Both the position numbers and the translations under genes were made by a program. The notes beneath the pieces were generated by a model that saw nothing but the letters and a program-made list of their open reading frames with translations, had not been told where the DNA came from and did no database searches. This document shows, one piece after another, positions 17,759 to 25,974 of a DNA stretch of 64,000 nucleotides (the stretch's first letter is position 1; every line of letters begins with the position of its first letter). This DNA comes from an uncultured Christensenella sp. GTDB lineage: Bacteria; Bacillota; Clostridia; Christensenellales; Borkfalkiaceae. Location: positions 48,090 to 112,089 of the forward strand of contig CAJTJC010000006.1 of NCBI GenBank assembly GCA_910576655.1, written 5' to 3'.

Positions 17759-17773
17759 CCAAATTTTAACTTA

Positions 17774-17800
17774 AAAAGCAGCGACGTAAGCCGCTGCTTT
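17774..17800 (-). terminator. Terminator of the ZIP transporter gene
   Basis: AAAGCAGCG and CGCTGCTTT flank an ~8-nt loop just past the stop of the ZIP gene; a T-rich tract follows on the minus strand. Confidence 0.75.
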
Positions 17801-17808
17801 TATTTTGT

Positions 17809-18582
17809 TTAACCGAACGCAAGGTCGAGTATCATCATCAAGGCAAAGCCGAACGTCACGCCCAGCGTAGCCTTTACCTTACCCGCCGCAAAGCTTTCGG
17901 GGATTAGCTCCGAACAGACGACCGCCACCATTGCACCCGCGGAGAACGAAAGCGCATACGGAAGAATTCCGCTTGCAGCCGTTACGGCAAACGCGCCGAA
18001 CACACCCGCGACGATTTCCACCGCGCCCGAAAGCTGACCGATGAAAAAGGATTTGAACCTGCCCATTCCGTTTGCGCGCAGTGGAAACGCAACGCACATG
18101 CCCTCGGGAAAATTCTGTATTCCTATTCCCACAGCGAGCATAATCGCCGCAACCGCCTCTACTCCGTTTCCGAGCGCAAGCGCGCCGAACGCTATGCCGA
18201 CCGCAAGCCCCTCGGGGATATTATGTACCGTTACCGCAATACACATTACGGCGCAGCTCTGTTTTTTTGCGTTGTCCGAAAATATGTGCAGCTTGGAGGT
18301 TATAATATCCGTAAGTATAATCGTCAGCCCGCCGAGGACGAAGCCGGACGTAAGTATCAAAAACGCGTAATCCGTCGCGGTTTCCATAGCGGGCACCAAA
18401 AGCGAAAAAAAAGTAGACGCAAGCATTATTCCCGCAGCGCTACTCATCATAAACGAAAAAGCGTTTTTACCTACGCTTTTACAGAAAAAGACGGGCAACG
18501 CGCCGAGCGCGGTCAACAGCCAAGTAAACGTAGTCGCCATTAAAGCTTGTTGCCAGCCTTCTAAATTTGCAAACCATTCCAC
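17809..18582 (-). CDS. ZIP-family divalent metal transporter
   Basis: A 257-residue protein with about eight membrane segments. The paired ZIP metal-binding signatures HNIPEG and QNFPEG are present in the central helices, with AVTVHNIPEGLAVG as the clearest stretch. Family members take up zinc, iron or manganese; the metal cannot be told here. In the second motif the usual His/Glu pair is Gln-Asn...Glu, as in many bacterial members. The start is GTG 18580-18582 with AGGAGA upstream. Confidence 0.9.
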   Translation of the reverse strand: MEWFANLEGWQQALMATTFTWLLTALGALPVFFCKSVGKNAFSFMMSSAAGIMLASTFFSLLVPAMETATDYAFLILTSGFVLGGLTIILTDIITSKLHIFSDNAKKQSCAVMCIAVTVHNIPEGLAVGIAFGALALGNGVEAVAAIMLAVGIGIQNFPEGMCVAFPLRANGMGRFKSFFIGQLSGAVEIVAGVFGAFAVTAASGILPYALSFSAGAMVAVVCSELIPESFAAGKVKATLGVTFGFALMMILDLAFG

Positions 18583-18646
18583 ACTGATTTCTCCTGAGTA
18601 ATACTTTTGTACACTTCAGTTTATGAATCGGCGCGTGTTTATGTGA

Positions 18647-19555
18647 TTATTTTTCTTTATCCCCCGTCTGTTTATTCTTATCTCTTTTAAATTTTTTTAT
18701 CAGCCACTTTTCCACTCTGTCCTGATATTTAAACGACAGCACGGCAAGCACCGCGCACACAGCGAAAATAGCTATCCAAACGGGTATGCCCCAGCCGCTG
18801 AAAGGAATTATGCTGCCGTCGCCGAGAAAGCAGTAAACTGCGATAACGAGCGGGCGCACGAGAACGATAACGCCCATAAAGAAAGGAAAGCTCATGGAAG
18901 TAAGTCCCGCTATCATACATAAAATATCGTCGGGAAAGAACGGTAAAATCTGCATAAGCACAAAAATCACTTTGCCCCTTTTGCCGATATACCCGACGTA
19001 CTTTTCGGTGGTTTCCTTGCCCGCTATCCAGATAACGGCTTTTTTACCGAAAAACCTGCCTATAAAATACGCTATCGCAGAACCGACAATAACGCCGACA
19101 GAAGCAAGCAGCGTTGCAATGCCCGCACCCCAAATGTGACTGCCGGGAACGTAGCATACGATTGCAGGCAACGGAAGTATGACTACCTGCAATATCTGTA
19201 TTGTAACGAATACGACCATTCCCCACTCGCCAGTATTCCTTATAAGCTGCGTAATTCTTTCTATTTTTTCGGCGTCCGACTTAAATTGTTCAAGCCCTGC
19301 GACCTTGCTCGTTATAGCTATCGCGCCCATAATTACGAATATACAGACAATAATAACGAAGCAGCTTTTAAGCAGCGCGTGCTTTTTCAAAGCAAAAGCA
19401 ACGGCGCCCGCCATAAGCCCTGCCGACGGCAAGGCGTAACAGACCGCCGTAACGAAAACGCCCCAGCCTTTCATAAGCGTAGCGGTAAAAACTATAACCG
19501 CGACGCAAAGCAGGGCGTTCAATATTAAAATAAGTATCCTTTCCTTTTTACTCAT
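18647..19555 (-). CDS. VTT/TVP38-type membrane protein
   Basis: A 302-residue integral membrane protein of the VTT (DedA/TMEM64) superfamily, seen in GSAIAYFIGRFFGKK, the FFPDDILCMIAGLTSM motif, and the arrangement of six or more hydrophobic segments. Members are linked to lipid or undecaprenyl-phosphate flipping, but this branch is uncharacterised. The C-terminus is strongly basic. It follows folA by 5 nt and is probably the last gene of the lysC-thyA-folA unit. Confidence 0.82.
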   Translation of the reverse strand: MSKKERILILILNALLCVAVIVFTATLMKGWGVFVTAVCYALPSAGLMAGAVAFALKKHALLKSCFVIIVCIFVIMGAIAITSKVAGLEQFKSDAEKIERITQLIRNTGEWGMVVFVTIQILQVVILPLPAIVCYVPGSHIWGAGIATLLASVGVIVGSAIAYFIGRFFGKKAVIWIAGKETTEKYVGYIGKRGKVIFVLMQILPFFPDDILCMIAGLTSMSFPFFMGVIVLVRPLVIAVYCFLGDGSIIPFSGWGIPVWIAIFAVCAVLAVLSFKYQDRVEKWLIKKFKRDKNKQTGDKEK

Positions 19556-19560
19556 AACGC

Positions 19561-20061
19561 TTAAAGGGGCTTTACCGACAGATTTTTATACGTAGTAAAC
19601 CTGATTTGAAATCCGTTCGTTTCCATAGGCTCGCTTTCTTTTACGAGCGCAAAGCTTTCGTTGTTATCGAGGTTTTCAAAGAAAACGTCCGCACCGCCGA
19701 CTGCGTCTACCTTTGTTACGAGAACCTCGCTGCAATAAGGCAAAAGCGTTTTATACATCATTGCCCCGCCGATAACGAAAACCCTGTCGGTATCGTATTT
19801 TTTTATTTCGGCGAACAGCTCTTCGAGCGAGCCTACAATCGTGCAGTCCTCTCTCTTTTGACCGTTCGGAAAAAGCACGATATTTATTCTGTCTTTAAGC
19901 GGATTGCCGTTCGGCAAAGATTTAAGAGTATTAGAACCCATAACCACGACGTTGCCCGTAGTGGTTTCCTTAAAAAATTTCATATCCGCGGGGATTTTAA
20001 ACATAAGCGAATTGCGCTTGCCGATACCCCACTCGCTGTCGGCGTGTAAAATTGCCTTCAA
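19561..20061 (-). CDS. folA: Dihydrofolate reductase
   Basis: Reduces dihydrofolate with NADPH, regenerating the cofactor consumed by the neighbouring thymidylate synthase. Recognised by WGIGKRNSL, FKIPADMKFFKETT, VVMGSNTLKSLP and VFVIGGAMMY. The 166 residues are typical. It lies 18 nt after thyA. Confidence 0.94.
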   Translation of the reverse strand: MKAILHADSEWGIGKRNSLMFKIPADMKFFKETTTGNVVVMGSNTLKSLPNGNPLKDRINIVLFPNGQKREDCTIVGSLEELFAEIKKYDTDRVFVIGGAMMYKTLLPYCSEVLVTKVDAVGGADVFFENLDNNESFALVKESEPMETNGFQIRFTTYKNLSVKPL

Positions 20062-20079
20062 AAAGCCCCTCCCGAAGCG

Positions 20080-20910
20080 TCATTCCGCAACCGGAATGTC
20101 GTACTTCTTTTCGTTGCACTCGTAGCCTTCAAGCGAAAAGCTGTCGGCTGTAAAATCATAAAAGTTTTTGACGGATTGGTCGATTTTTAAAACGGGCGCT
20201 TTGCGGCGCGGCATTTCGATTATTTCCTTGACGATGGGAACGTGCCTGTCGTAAATATGCGCGTCGGCAATTACGTGAACGAGCTCGCCCGCCTTTAAAC
20301 CGGAAACTTGCGCAAACATATGCAAAAGCACCGCGTATTGCGCTACGTTCCAGTTATTTGCCGTTAGCATATCGTTAGACCGCTGGTTTAAAATTCCGTT
20401 GAGCGTATCGCCCGACACGTTGAAGGTCATGGAATACGCGCACGGATATAAATTCATTGCGTGCAAGTCCTCGAAATTATATATATTAGTCATTATTCTG
20501 CGACTTGCGGGGTTATGCTTTAAATCGTATAAAACCCTGTCGACCTGGTCGAACTCGCCCTCGGCATATTTATGTTTCAGCCCGAGCTGATAGCCGTACG
20601 CTTTGCCTATCGAGCCGTTTTCGTCCGCCCATTGATTCCATATTTTAGAATTCAAATCCTTGATGTTATTGCTCTTTTTTTGCCAAATCCAAAGCAGCTC
20701 GTTCACACACGATTTAAAAAAAGTACGGCGGATTGTGAGAACGGGGAACTCTTCCCTAAGGTCGTACCTGTTTACTATACCGAATTTTTTAACGGTATGC
20801 GCGCTTGTCCCGTCGCTCCATTTCGGACGGACGCAGCAATCCGTATCCCATACGCCGTTTTCAAGAATATCCTTTATATTCGATACGAATATTTCGTCAG
20901 CCTTACTCAT
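20080..20910 (-). CDS. thyA: Thymidylate synthase (ThyA)
   Basis: Makes dTMP from dUMP with methylene-tetrahydrofolate. The nucleophile is Cys157 in NLYPCAYSMTFNV; other conserved parts are SRRIM, LNQRSNDM and HVIADAHIYDRHV. The residue after the catalytic Cys is usually His in E. coli-type enzymes and is Ala158 here. The length of 276 is normal. The start overlaps the stop of the small membrane gene upstream by four bases. Confidence 0.94.
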   Translation of the reverse strand: MSKADEIFVSNIKDILENGVWDTDCCVRPKWSDGTSAHTVKKFGIVNRYDLREEFPVLTIRRTFFKSCVNELLWIWQKKSNNIKDLNSKIWNQWADENGSIGKAYGYQLGLKHKYAEGEFDQVDRVLYDLKHNPASRRIMTNIYNFEDLHAMNLYPCAYSMTFNVSGDTLNGILNQRSNDMLTANNWNVAQYAVLLHMFAQVSGLKAGELVHVIADAHIYDRHVPIVKEIIEMPRRKAPVLKIDQSVKNFYDFTADSFSLEGYECNEKKYDIPVAE

Positions 20911-21128
20911 AAGTTCTCCGTTTCCGACGCGTCGGTTTTATCTTCGAGAGTGCTTGTCCCGCTTTCGTCGTCGGAAACGACGTCCGAACGCCTGACAAGC
21001 TTTTTGTTTTTTCTGCGCAGCGAAAGCACGAGATAAATGTCAAACACTATAAAAAGAAACAGCACCACGCAAAGCAAAATCAGCGCGACGGCTTGTCCCT
21101 TTGTTACCTCACCTGCAAGTAATATCAT
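20907..21128 (-). CDS. Small single-span membrane protein
   Basis: A 73-residue protein with one membrane segment (~12-36), a basic patch (RRKNKKLVRR) and an acidic, Ser/Thr-rich tail. Not recognised as a named family. ATG 21126-21128 is preceded by GAGGTG; four codons upstream, TTG overlaps the lysC stop but lacks a ribosome-binding site. It lies between lysC and thyA, overlapping thyA by four bases. Confidence 0.7.
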   Translation of the reverse strand: MILLAGEVTKGQAVALILLCVVLFLFIVFDIYLVLSLRRKNKKLVRRSDVVSDDESGTSTLEDKTDASETENL

Positions 21129-21136
21129 AAAACACC

Positions 21137-22456
21137 TCAACCGCCGAAAAACTCGTTATAAATCGACTTTATACAGCGTCCGTAATCTTCGTTTTTAACA
21201 CCCACGACGATATTGAGCTCGCTCGAACCCATATCGATTAGCTTTATACTTATTTCAGCCTCCGCTATGGCCTTGAAAAGCCGAGCGCAAGTGCCTACGG
21301 AGGACGACATTCCGTGCCCAACCGTTGCAATAAGCGCGATATTTTCCATTACCCTTATAATATCGGGCTCGACCTCGCATTTTATCCCTTCAAGTATTCT
21401 GCCCAGTTTAAGCTCGGTCAATTCGCCGTCCTCAATCAAAAGCGACATCGTGTCTATTCCCGTAGGGATATGCTCGACGGACACGTTTTCTGCCTCTACC
21501 AAAGAAAGCACCTTACGCACGAAGCCGATTTCCGAATTCATAAGCGATTTTTCTATATAAATTACGGTAAAGCTTTTTTTGCCCGCGATACCCGTTACGA
21601 TTCTGCCGCTCGGCATATACCGCGAAGTCGGCACTATAGTCGTGCCAACGTCGTCCGGACGGAAGGTATTTTTTATCTGAATGGGAATATTTGCCTTACG
21701 CACGGGAAAAATAGATTCCGCGTGCAGTACGTTTGCGCCCATATAGCTGAGCTCGCGCAGTTCTTTATACGACAGCGCCTCTATGGGTGCGGGACTGTCT
21801 ACTATGTGCGGGTCGCACGCTAGAAAGCCGGAAACATCCGTCCAGTTTTCATAAAGCGACGCATTCACCGCACGCGCGACTACCGCGCCTGAAATATCCG
21901 AACCGCCGCGGGAAAAGGTCCTCACTTTTCCGTTTTCGTCAACGCCGTAAAAGCCGGGTACGACAGCCCTGCCCTCTCTACACGCAGCAGCAACCGCGCG
22001 ATACGATTTTTCGGCGTTAAGCGTGCCGTTATCATTAAAGAAAATAACGTCCTCTGCGTCAATAAAAGGCATGCCGAGGTATTCCGCTATGACGAGACCG
22101 CATAGATATTCCCCGCGCGATGCGGTGAACTGTTCGCTTTTTTCGCGCTCTATCCTTTCAAGCGTGGCGTCAAGCACTGCGTTTAAATCGATATTAAGCC
22201 CAAGCTGCGCGGCAATGTCCGTAAAACGTGAACGAACCGCCGAAAAGCTTTTTCGGCAGCTTCCGCTTTTAACAAGCTCTTTATGACAGGCAAAAAGCAA
22301 ATCGGTAATTTTTTTATCGCCAGAAAATCTTTTGCCTGGCGCCGACACGACGACGAAACGCCGCTCGGGGTCGCTTTCGACTATGCTTTTTACGCTTCTT
22401 ATTATATTGGCGTCCGCCATAGACGTTCCGCCGAATTTACACACTTTTACCGACAT
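21137..22456 (-). CDS. lysC: Aspartate kinase
   Basis: Phosphorylates aspartate, the first step toward lysine, diaminopimelate, threonine and methionine. KFGGTSM at the N-terminus, FSRGGSDISGA and FLACDPHIV mark the kinase domain (~1-290), and two ACT-type regulatory segments follow (~310-439). Feedback inhibition by Lys or Thr is expected from the family, but which one cannot be told. Length 439 is standard for the monofunctional enzyme. Confidence 0.93.
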   Translation of the reverse strand: MSVKVCKFGGTSMADANIIRSVKSIVESDPERRFVVVSAPGKRFSGDKKITDLLFACHKELVKSGSCRKSFSAVRSRFTDIAAQLGLNIDLNAVLDATLERIEREKSEQFTASRGEYLCGLVIAEYLGMPFIDAEDVIFFNDNGTLNAEKSYRAVAAACREGRAVVPGFYGVDENGKVRTFSRGGSDISGAVVARAVNASLYENWTDVSGFLACDPHIVDSPAPIEALSYKELRELSYMGANVLHAESIFPVRKANIPIQIKNTFRPDDVGTTIVPTSRYMPSGRIVTGIAGKKSFTVIYIEKSLMNSEIGFVRKVLSLVEAENVSVEHIPTGIDTMSLLIEDGELTELKLGRILEGIKCEVEPDIIRVMENIALIATVGHGMSSSVGTCARLFKAIAEAEISIKLIDMGSSELNIVVGVKNEDYGRCIKSIYNEFFGG

Positions 22457-22521
22457 CGCACATCAACCTTTACTATTACAAGATATGAATTTTGCCGCAT
22501 AACAGTTACTAAAACAGTAAA

Positions 22522-22558
22522 CTGCCCCCATCGCGTTATCAATCCGCGATGCGGGCAG
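22522..22558 (-). terminator. Terminator of the cdaA unit
   Basis: CTGCCCGCATCGCG pairs with CGCGATGGGGGCAG (one mismatch) across a 9-nt loop, then TTTACTGTTTT on the minus strand. It closes the cdaA-stub unit ahead of lysC. Confidence 0.65.
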
Positions 22559-22562
22559 AGCG

Positions 22563-22670
22563 TTAAATATTTATAAACAGCACCGTAAGCGCGGCAAGCA
22601 CCAAGGCAAGCAGCTTTACGGGAATATTTTTAGTGAAAAATTCTTTTAAAAATTTACCGAGCTTTTTCAT
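22563..22670 (-). CDS. 35-residue membrane microprotein, probable remnant of CdaR (YbbR)
   Basis: It starts MKKLGKFLKEFFTKN and continues as one hydrophobic helix (IPVKLLALVLAALTVLFINI). It has a strong ribosome-binding site (AGGTGA, 5 nt before ATG) 12 nt after cdaA. In Firmicutes cdaA is normally followed by cdaR, whose N-terminus is this kind of basic-then-hydrophobic anchor ahead of several YbbR repeats. Here the repeats are missing and a terminator follows. The peptide may still contact CdaA in the membrane. Its link to CdaR rests on position and sequence character. Confidence 0.6.
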   Translation of the reverse strand: MKKLGKFLKEFFTKNIPVKLLALVLAALTVLFINI

Positions 22671-22682
22671 TTAATTCACCTG

Positions 22683-23504
22683 TCAAATAACGGATTCCGC
22701 AGTTAAGTCGGACCAGTAGTAATCGCTGAGCGCTTCCTTTATATCGGTTGCGTCGGCATACTTCTTTTTGATAACGCCGTTTTTCACTATGGAAATAATA
22801 CCCGTTTCCTCGGAAACGACTATCGCAGTTACGCTTGCCACCATCGTTACGCCGAGCGCGGCGCGGTGGCGGCTGCCCATTTCCTTGGGTAATCTTTCAT
22901 CCTGCGCAAGCGGTAAAAAGCAGCCTGCGGCGTAAAGCTTATTTCCCTCTATAACAAGCGCGCCGTCGTGCAGGGGAGCTTTGGGATAGAAAATGGCCTC
23001 TATCATTTGCGAAGTTATCTGCGCGTTGATTTTCGTGCCGCTTTCGATAATTCCGTCGGGCAGGTTGTCGTTGGAAAGAACCATAAGCGCGCCGATATCG
23101 TTCTTTGACATATTCTGAACCGCGCGGACGATTTCGTCCATAATCAGCTCGACTCCCGTTACGGTAACGGGCTCCGCCTTGCTTTTTTTGACGCCAGCGT
23201 CGAGCAGAGAACGCTTGATTTCAGTGTGGTACATGGTAAATACCAAAAGCGCTATCATTGCGACGATTATGAACATAAATCCGGGATTGAGGTCAGAGAA
23301 AGCAACCGCAACACCCATAAGCACTATAAAAAACACGATTATGCCTACGAATTTATCAGCCTTGTTGTTTCTCAGCACCTTGAATATAAGATAGTACAAA
23401 ATAGAAAACAATATAAGCTGTAAAACGTAGGTAAACCATCTGTCGGCAAATCCGTTGCCGAAATTGTTTATAATATTCTGTTTAATTACTTCCCATTGCG
23501 CCAT
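22683..23504 (-). CDS. cdaA: Diadenylate cyclase CdaA (c-di-AMP synthase)
   Basis: Makes c-di-AMP from two ATP at the membrane; the messenger controls potassium and osmolyte balance and cell-wall homeostasis. Three N-terminal membrane segments (~23-100) are followed by the DAC domain with APLHDGALVI (DGA motif) and GSRHRAALG (RHR motif), both intact. 273 residues is normal. The usual partner cdaR is reduced to a tiny ORF downstream, and glmM is not adjacent. Confidence 0.95.
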   Translation of the reverse strand: MAQWEVIKQNIINNFGNGFADRWFTYVLQLILFSILYYLIFKVLRNNKADKFVGIIVFFIVLMGVAVAFSDLNPGFMFIIVAMIALLVFTMYHTEIKRSLLDAGVKKSKAEPVTVTGVELIMDEIVRAVQNMSKNDIGALMVLSNDNLPDGIIESGTKINAQITSQMIEAIFYPKAPLHDGALVIEGNKLYAAGCFLPLAQDERLPKEMGSRHRAALGVTMVASVTAIVVSEETGIISIVKNGVIKKKYADATDIKEALSDYYWSDLTAESVI

Positions 23505-23544
23505 CGCTATTCTCCGACAATAAATTACATTAAATATTATATAA

Positions 23545-23584
23545 TTTAAAAAAGAAAAAATAAAGCGTTTGAAACGCTTTATTT
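23545..23584 (-). terminator. Terminator of holA
   Basis: AAATAAAGCGTTT (23558-23570) is exactly complementary to AAACGCTTTATTT (23572-23584), and a T-rich run follows on the minus strand. Confidence 0.85.
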
Positions 23585-23588
23585 TACT

Positions 23589-24563
23589 TTAAGTGAAAAA
23601 TATTTTACAGTTTACCGCTTGAAGGGCGCTTTGCGGCGTTAGATTGCCGCACTTTATCTCCGCCAGAGCGGTATAAATTTCAGCCGTCAGATTTTTAAGC
23701 TTGTCGGAGCCGATTGCACGCGCTTGCTCTCGGCTTTTTTTGACGCCGTATTCCTTCATTTTGAGAAGCTCGGAAAGCTGCCTGTCGCTGCCGCCCGACT
23801 CGAACACGGTAAGCAGATTTTTAAAGTACGAAAACAACCCCGACAGCACGGCGGTTTCGTCGCCGGCCTTTCGGCAAAGCTCCGCCTCGATAGCGGAAAA
23901 CGTATCGAAATCGCGGCGGGCAACGGCGTTGGTCATTTCGTAAATTCTGTAATCGTTATCCTTATAAACAAGCGCGTCCGCCTCTTCCCGCGTCAGCTCG
24001 CCCTCTTTTTTATAGTCGATTATTTTCTCGACTTCGAGCGCTACGCGCGACATATTGCAGCGGCAATACCGCGCTATTAACGTGCAAACCTCGACGGATG
24101 CGGAAACGCCCGCGTTCCTAAGCGTTATATACGCCCATTTCGCAACCGTTTCTTCGTCGGCGCAGTTACAGTCTACGAACGTAACGCACGCCTTGCGTTT
24201 TAACTCTACGCCTTTTTTACCCTCGGAATTTACTATAAGTAAAATAGTTTCGCGCGGAAAATTATCAAAAGTCTTTTTAAGATATTTTTCGTATTCGGCG
24301 TCGCTCGGGTGAAATTCCGTAACTTTGACAATCCTTTTTTCAGACATAAACGGCACGCTTTCGATTGCGGAAACAAGCGCCGTAAGGGAGTTGCCTTTGA
24401 GCGCGGCGCCGTCCATTACGGTAAAATTCAATTCGGGCATTGAAACGAATGCAGACTTTATCATATCTTCGCCCTTCATGCGGAAATATGCGTCGTCGCC
24501 TTCGAGAAGGTATATGCTTCTTGCACCGTTCTGCAAGTCGTTTTTAAGCTCGGTAAATTTCAT
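23589..24563 (-). CDS. holA: DNA polymerase III delta subunit
   Basis: HolA opens the beta clamp within the clamp loader. The 324 residues show IYLLEGDDAYFRMKGEDMI near the N-terminus (degenerate P-loop region), ESVPFMSEKRIVKV, and the helical C-terminal collar. Overall likeness to Firmicutes YqeN/HolA is clear, although this family diverges fast. No Shine-Dalgarno sequence precedes the ATG; a promoter ends 7 nt upstream, so the mRNA may be leaderless. Confidence 0.88.
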   Translation of the reverse strand: MKFTELKNDLQNGARSIYLLEGDDAYFRMKGEDMIKSAFVSMPELNFTVMDGAALKGNSLTALVSAIESVPFMSEKRIVKVTEFHPSDAEYEKYLKKTFDNFPRETILLIVNSEGKKGVELKRKACVTFVDCNCADEETVAKWAYITLRNAGVSASVEVCTLIARYCRCNMSRVALEVEKIIDYKKEGELTREEADALVYKDNDYRIYEMTNAVARRDFDTFSAIEAELCRKAGDETAVLSGLFSYFKNLLTVFESGGSDRQLSELLKMKEYGVKKSREQARAIGSDKLKNLTAEIYTALAEIKCGNLTPQSALQAVNCKIFFT

Positions 24564-24570
24564 CGGTTAA

Positions 24571-24599
24571 AGTTTAACATTTTATATCGAAAAAATCAA
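24571..24599 (-). promoter_or_regulatory. Promoter of holA (leaderless type)
   Basis: TTGATT (24594-24599), 17 bp, TAAACT (24571-24576); 7 nt remain to the ATG at 24561-24563. Confidence 0.5.
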
Positions 24600-24603
24600 G
24601 CGG

Positions 24604-25908
24604 TTATTTGCCTACGCAGAATTTTGCAAACACGGTGCTTATTATTTCCTCGTTGGCTGTTTCTCCCGTAATTTCGCCGAGCGCGTCCCAAGCGTCCTTC
24701 AAATCGATTGAGAGCATATCCAGCGAAAGCCCGTCGGCGTTTTCAACCGCGGACTTCAACGCTCCGTTCGCACGCCTTAGCGCGTCGTAATGCCGCTCCT
24801 CTATAATATAGGCTTTATCGAGCGCGTTTTCCCCGACCGACTTTTCGGATATAAGCGTTTTAAGCTGCTCTATCCCCTCGCCCGTCTTTGCGGAAACCGC
24901 GACGTCGAAACGTCCTTTCGGACTGTTCACGTCGCATTTATTGAAAACCTCTATTATTGCCCCGCTGCATTCGCCTATTTCCGCTTTTCCGCTTCCGTCG
25001 GTAACGGAAAGAATTAAATCGGCAGACGAAATGATTTTTTTCGCGCGTTCTATTCCCATACTTTCGACTTCGCCCGCGCGGGAACGGATACCTGCGGTAT
25101 CTATCAGATTATACTTGACTCCGTTTATTTCAGTTTCACCCTCGACCGCGTCGCGCGTAGTTCCCGCCTGAGAGGAAACTATCGCCTTGTCATAGCCCAA
25201 AAGCGCGTTTAGTATAGAGCTTTTGCCCGTGTTGGGTTTTCCGCATAGCGCGACGGTAACGCCGTCTTTTATTCTTTTGCCCGCGACATAGGTCGAAGCA
25301 AGCGCATCGAGATTGCGCGAAAGCTCGGCAACCTGCGAACAGACCTCGGCAAAGCCGTCCTCGCTCTGCTCCTCGGGGTAGTCTATATCCACGGCGATAC
25401 GCGCCAAAATATCGGTAAGCCTTTGCTGTATTTCCTTTATTTCGGCTGTCAGCCTTTCGCCGTAAAGCATACTTCCCGCACGCAGCGCCGCAAGACTGTC
25501 GGCGTTAATCATATTTATCATACCCTCTGCCGAGGACAGCGACAGCTTGCCGTTTACGAAGGCGCGCTTGGTAAACTCGCCCCTGTCCGCAAGCCGCGCG
25601 CCGAGCCGAAGCGTTCTTTTAAGTAAACCGCGCGTAATCTGAACCCCGCCGTGACAGTGAAATTCGACGGTGTCCTCGCCTGTAAACGACTTGGGGCCCT
25701 TGAAATACACGCACATTCCGTAATCCTCGAAGTCGCCGCCGTCTATGCTCCCCGCATACATTACGTTGGGCACGAAATCACGCACCGCAGTTTTACCCGC
25801 AGGCCTGAACATTTTTTGTGCCAAATCCAGACAGCCGCTTCCGCTCAGTCTTATTATAGCCACACCGCCTACACCCGCGGCCGTTGCTATCGCCGATATA
25901 ATATCCAT
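24604..25908 (-). CDS. mnmE: tRNA modification GTPase MnmE
   Basis: With MnmG it installs the cmnm5 group on wobble U34 of certain tRNAs. There is an N-terminal folate-binding TrmE domain (~1-115), a helical domain, and an inserted GTPase domain with GKPNTGKSS, DTAGIR and NKCD. It ends in CVGK, the variant of the conserved C-terminal C(I/L)GK motif. The start is ATG 25906-25908; the in-frame extension upstream runs through the promoter. 434 residues. Confidence 0.95.
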   Translation of the reverse strand: MDIISAIATAAGVGGVAIIRLSGSGCLDLAQKMFRPAGKTAVRDFVPNVMYAGSIDGGDFEDYGMCVYFKGPKSFTGEDTVEFHCHGGVQITRGLLKRTLRLGARLADRGEFTKRAFVNGKLSLSSAEGMINMINADSLAALRAGSMLYGERLTAEIKEIQQRLTDILARIAVDIDYPEEQSEDGFAEVCSQVAELSRNLDALASTYVAGKRIKDGVTVALCGKPNTGKSSILNALLGYDKAIVSSQAGTTRDAVEGETEINGVKYNLIDTAGIRSRAGEVESMGIERAKKIISSADLILSVTDGSGKAEIGECSGAIIEVFNKCDVNSPKGRFDVAVSAKTGEGIEQLKTLISEKSVGENALDKAYIIEERHYDALRRANGALKSAVENADGLSLDMLSIDLKDAWDALGEITGETANEEIISTVFAKFCVGK

Positions 25909-25914
25909 AAACGC

Positions 25915-25943
25915 ATTATAACATTTTAAAGGTTTTTCCGCAA
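25915..25943 (-). promoter_or_regulatory. Promoter of mnmE (leaderless type)
   Basis: TTGCGG (25938-25943), 17 bp, TATAAT (25915-25920), then GCGTTT (6 nt) and the ATG. No ribosome-binding site is present. Confidence 0.58.
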
Positions 25944-25970
25944 TAAAAAAGGCGCGCATACACGCACCTT
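25944..25970 (-). terminator. Terminator of the Q/N-rich membrane protein gene
   Basis: AAGGTGCG and CGCGCCTT pair across a 6-nt loop, followed by TTTTTTATTG on the minus strand. Confidence 0.8.
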
Positions 25971-25974
25971 AATT

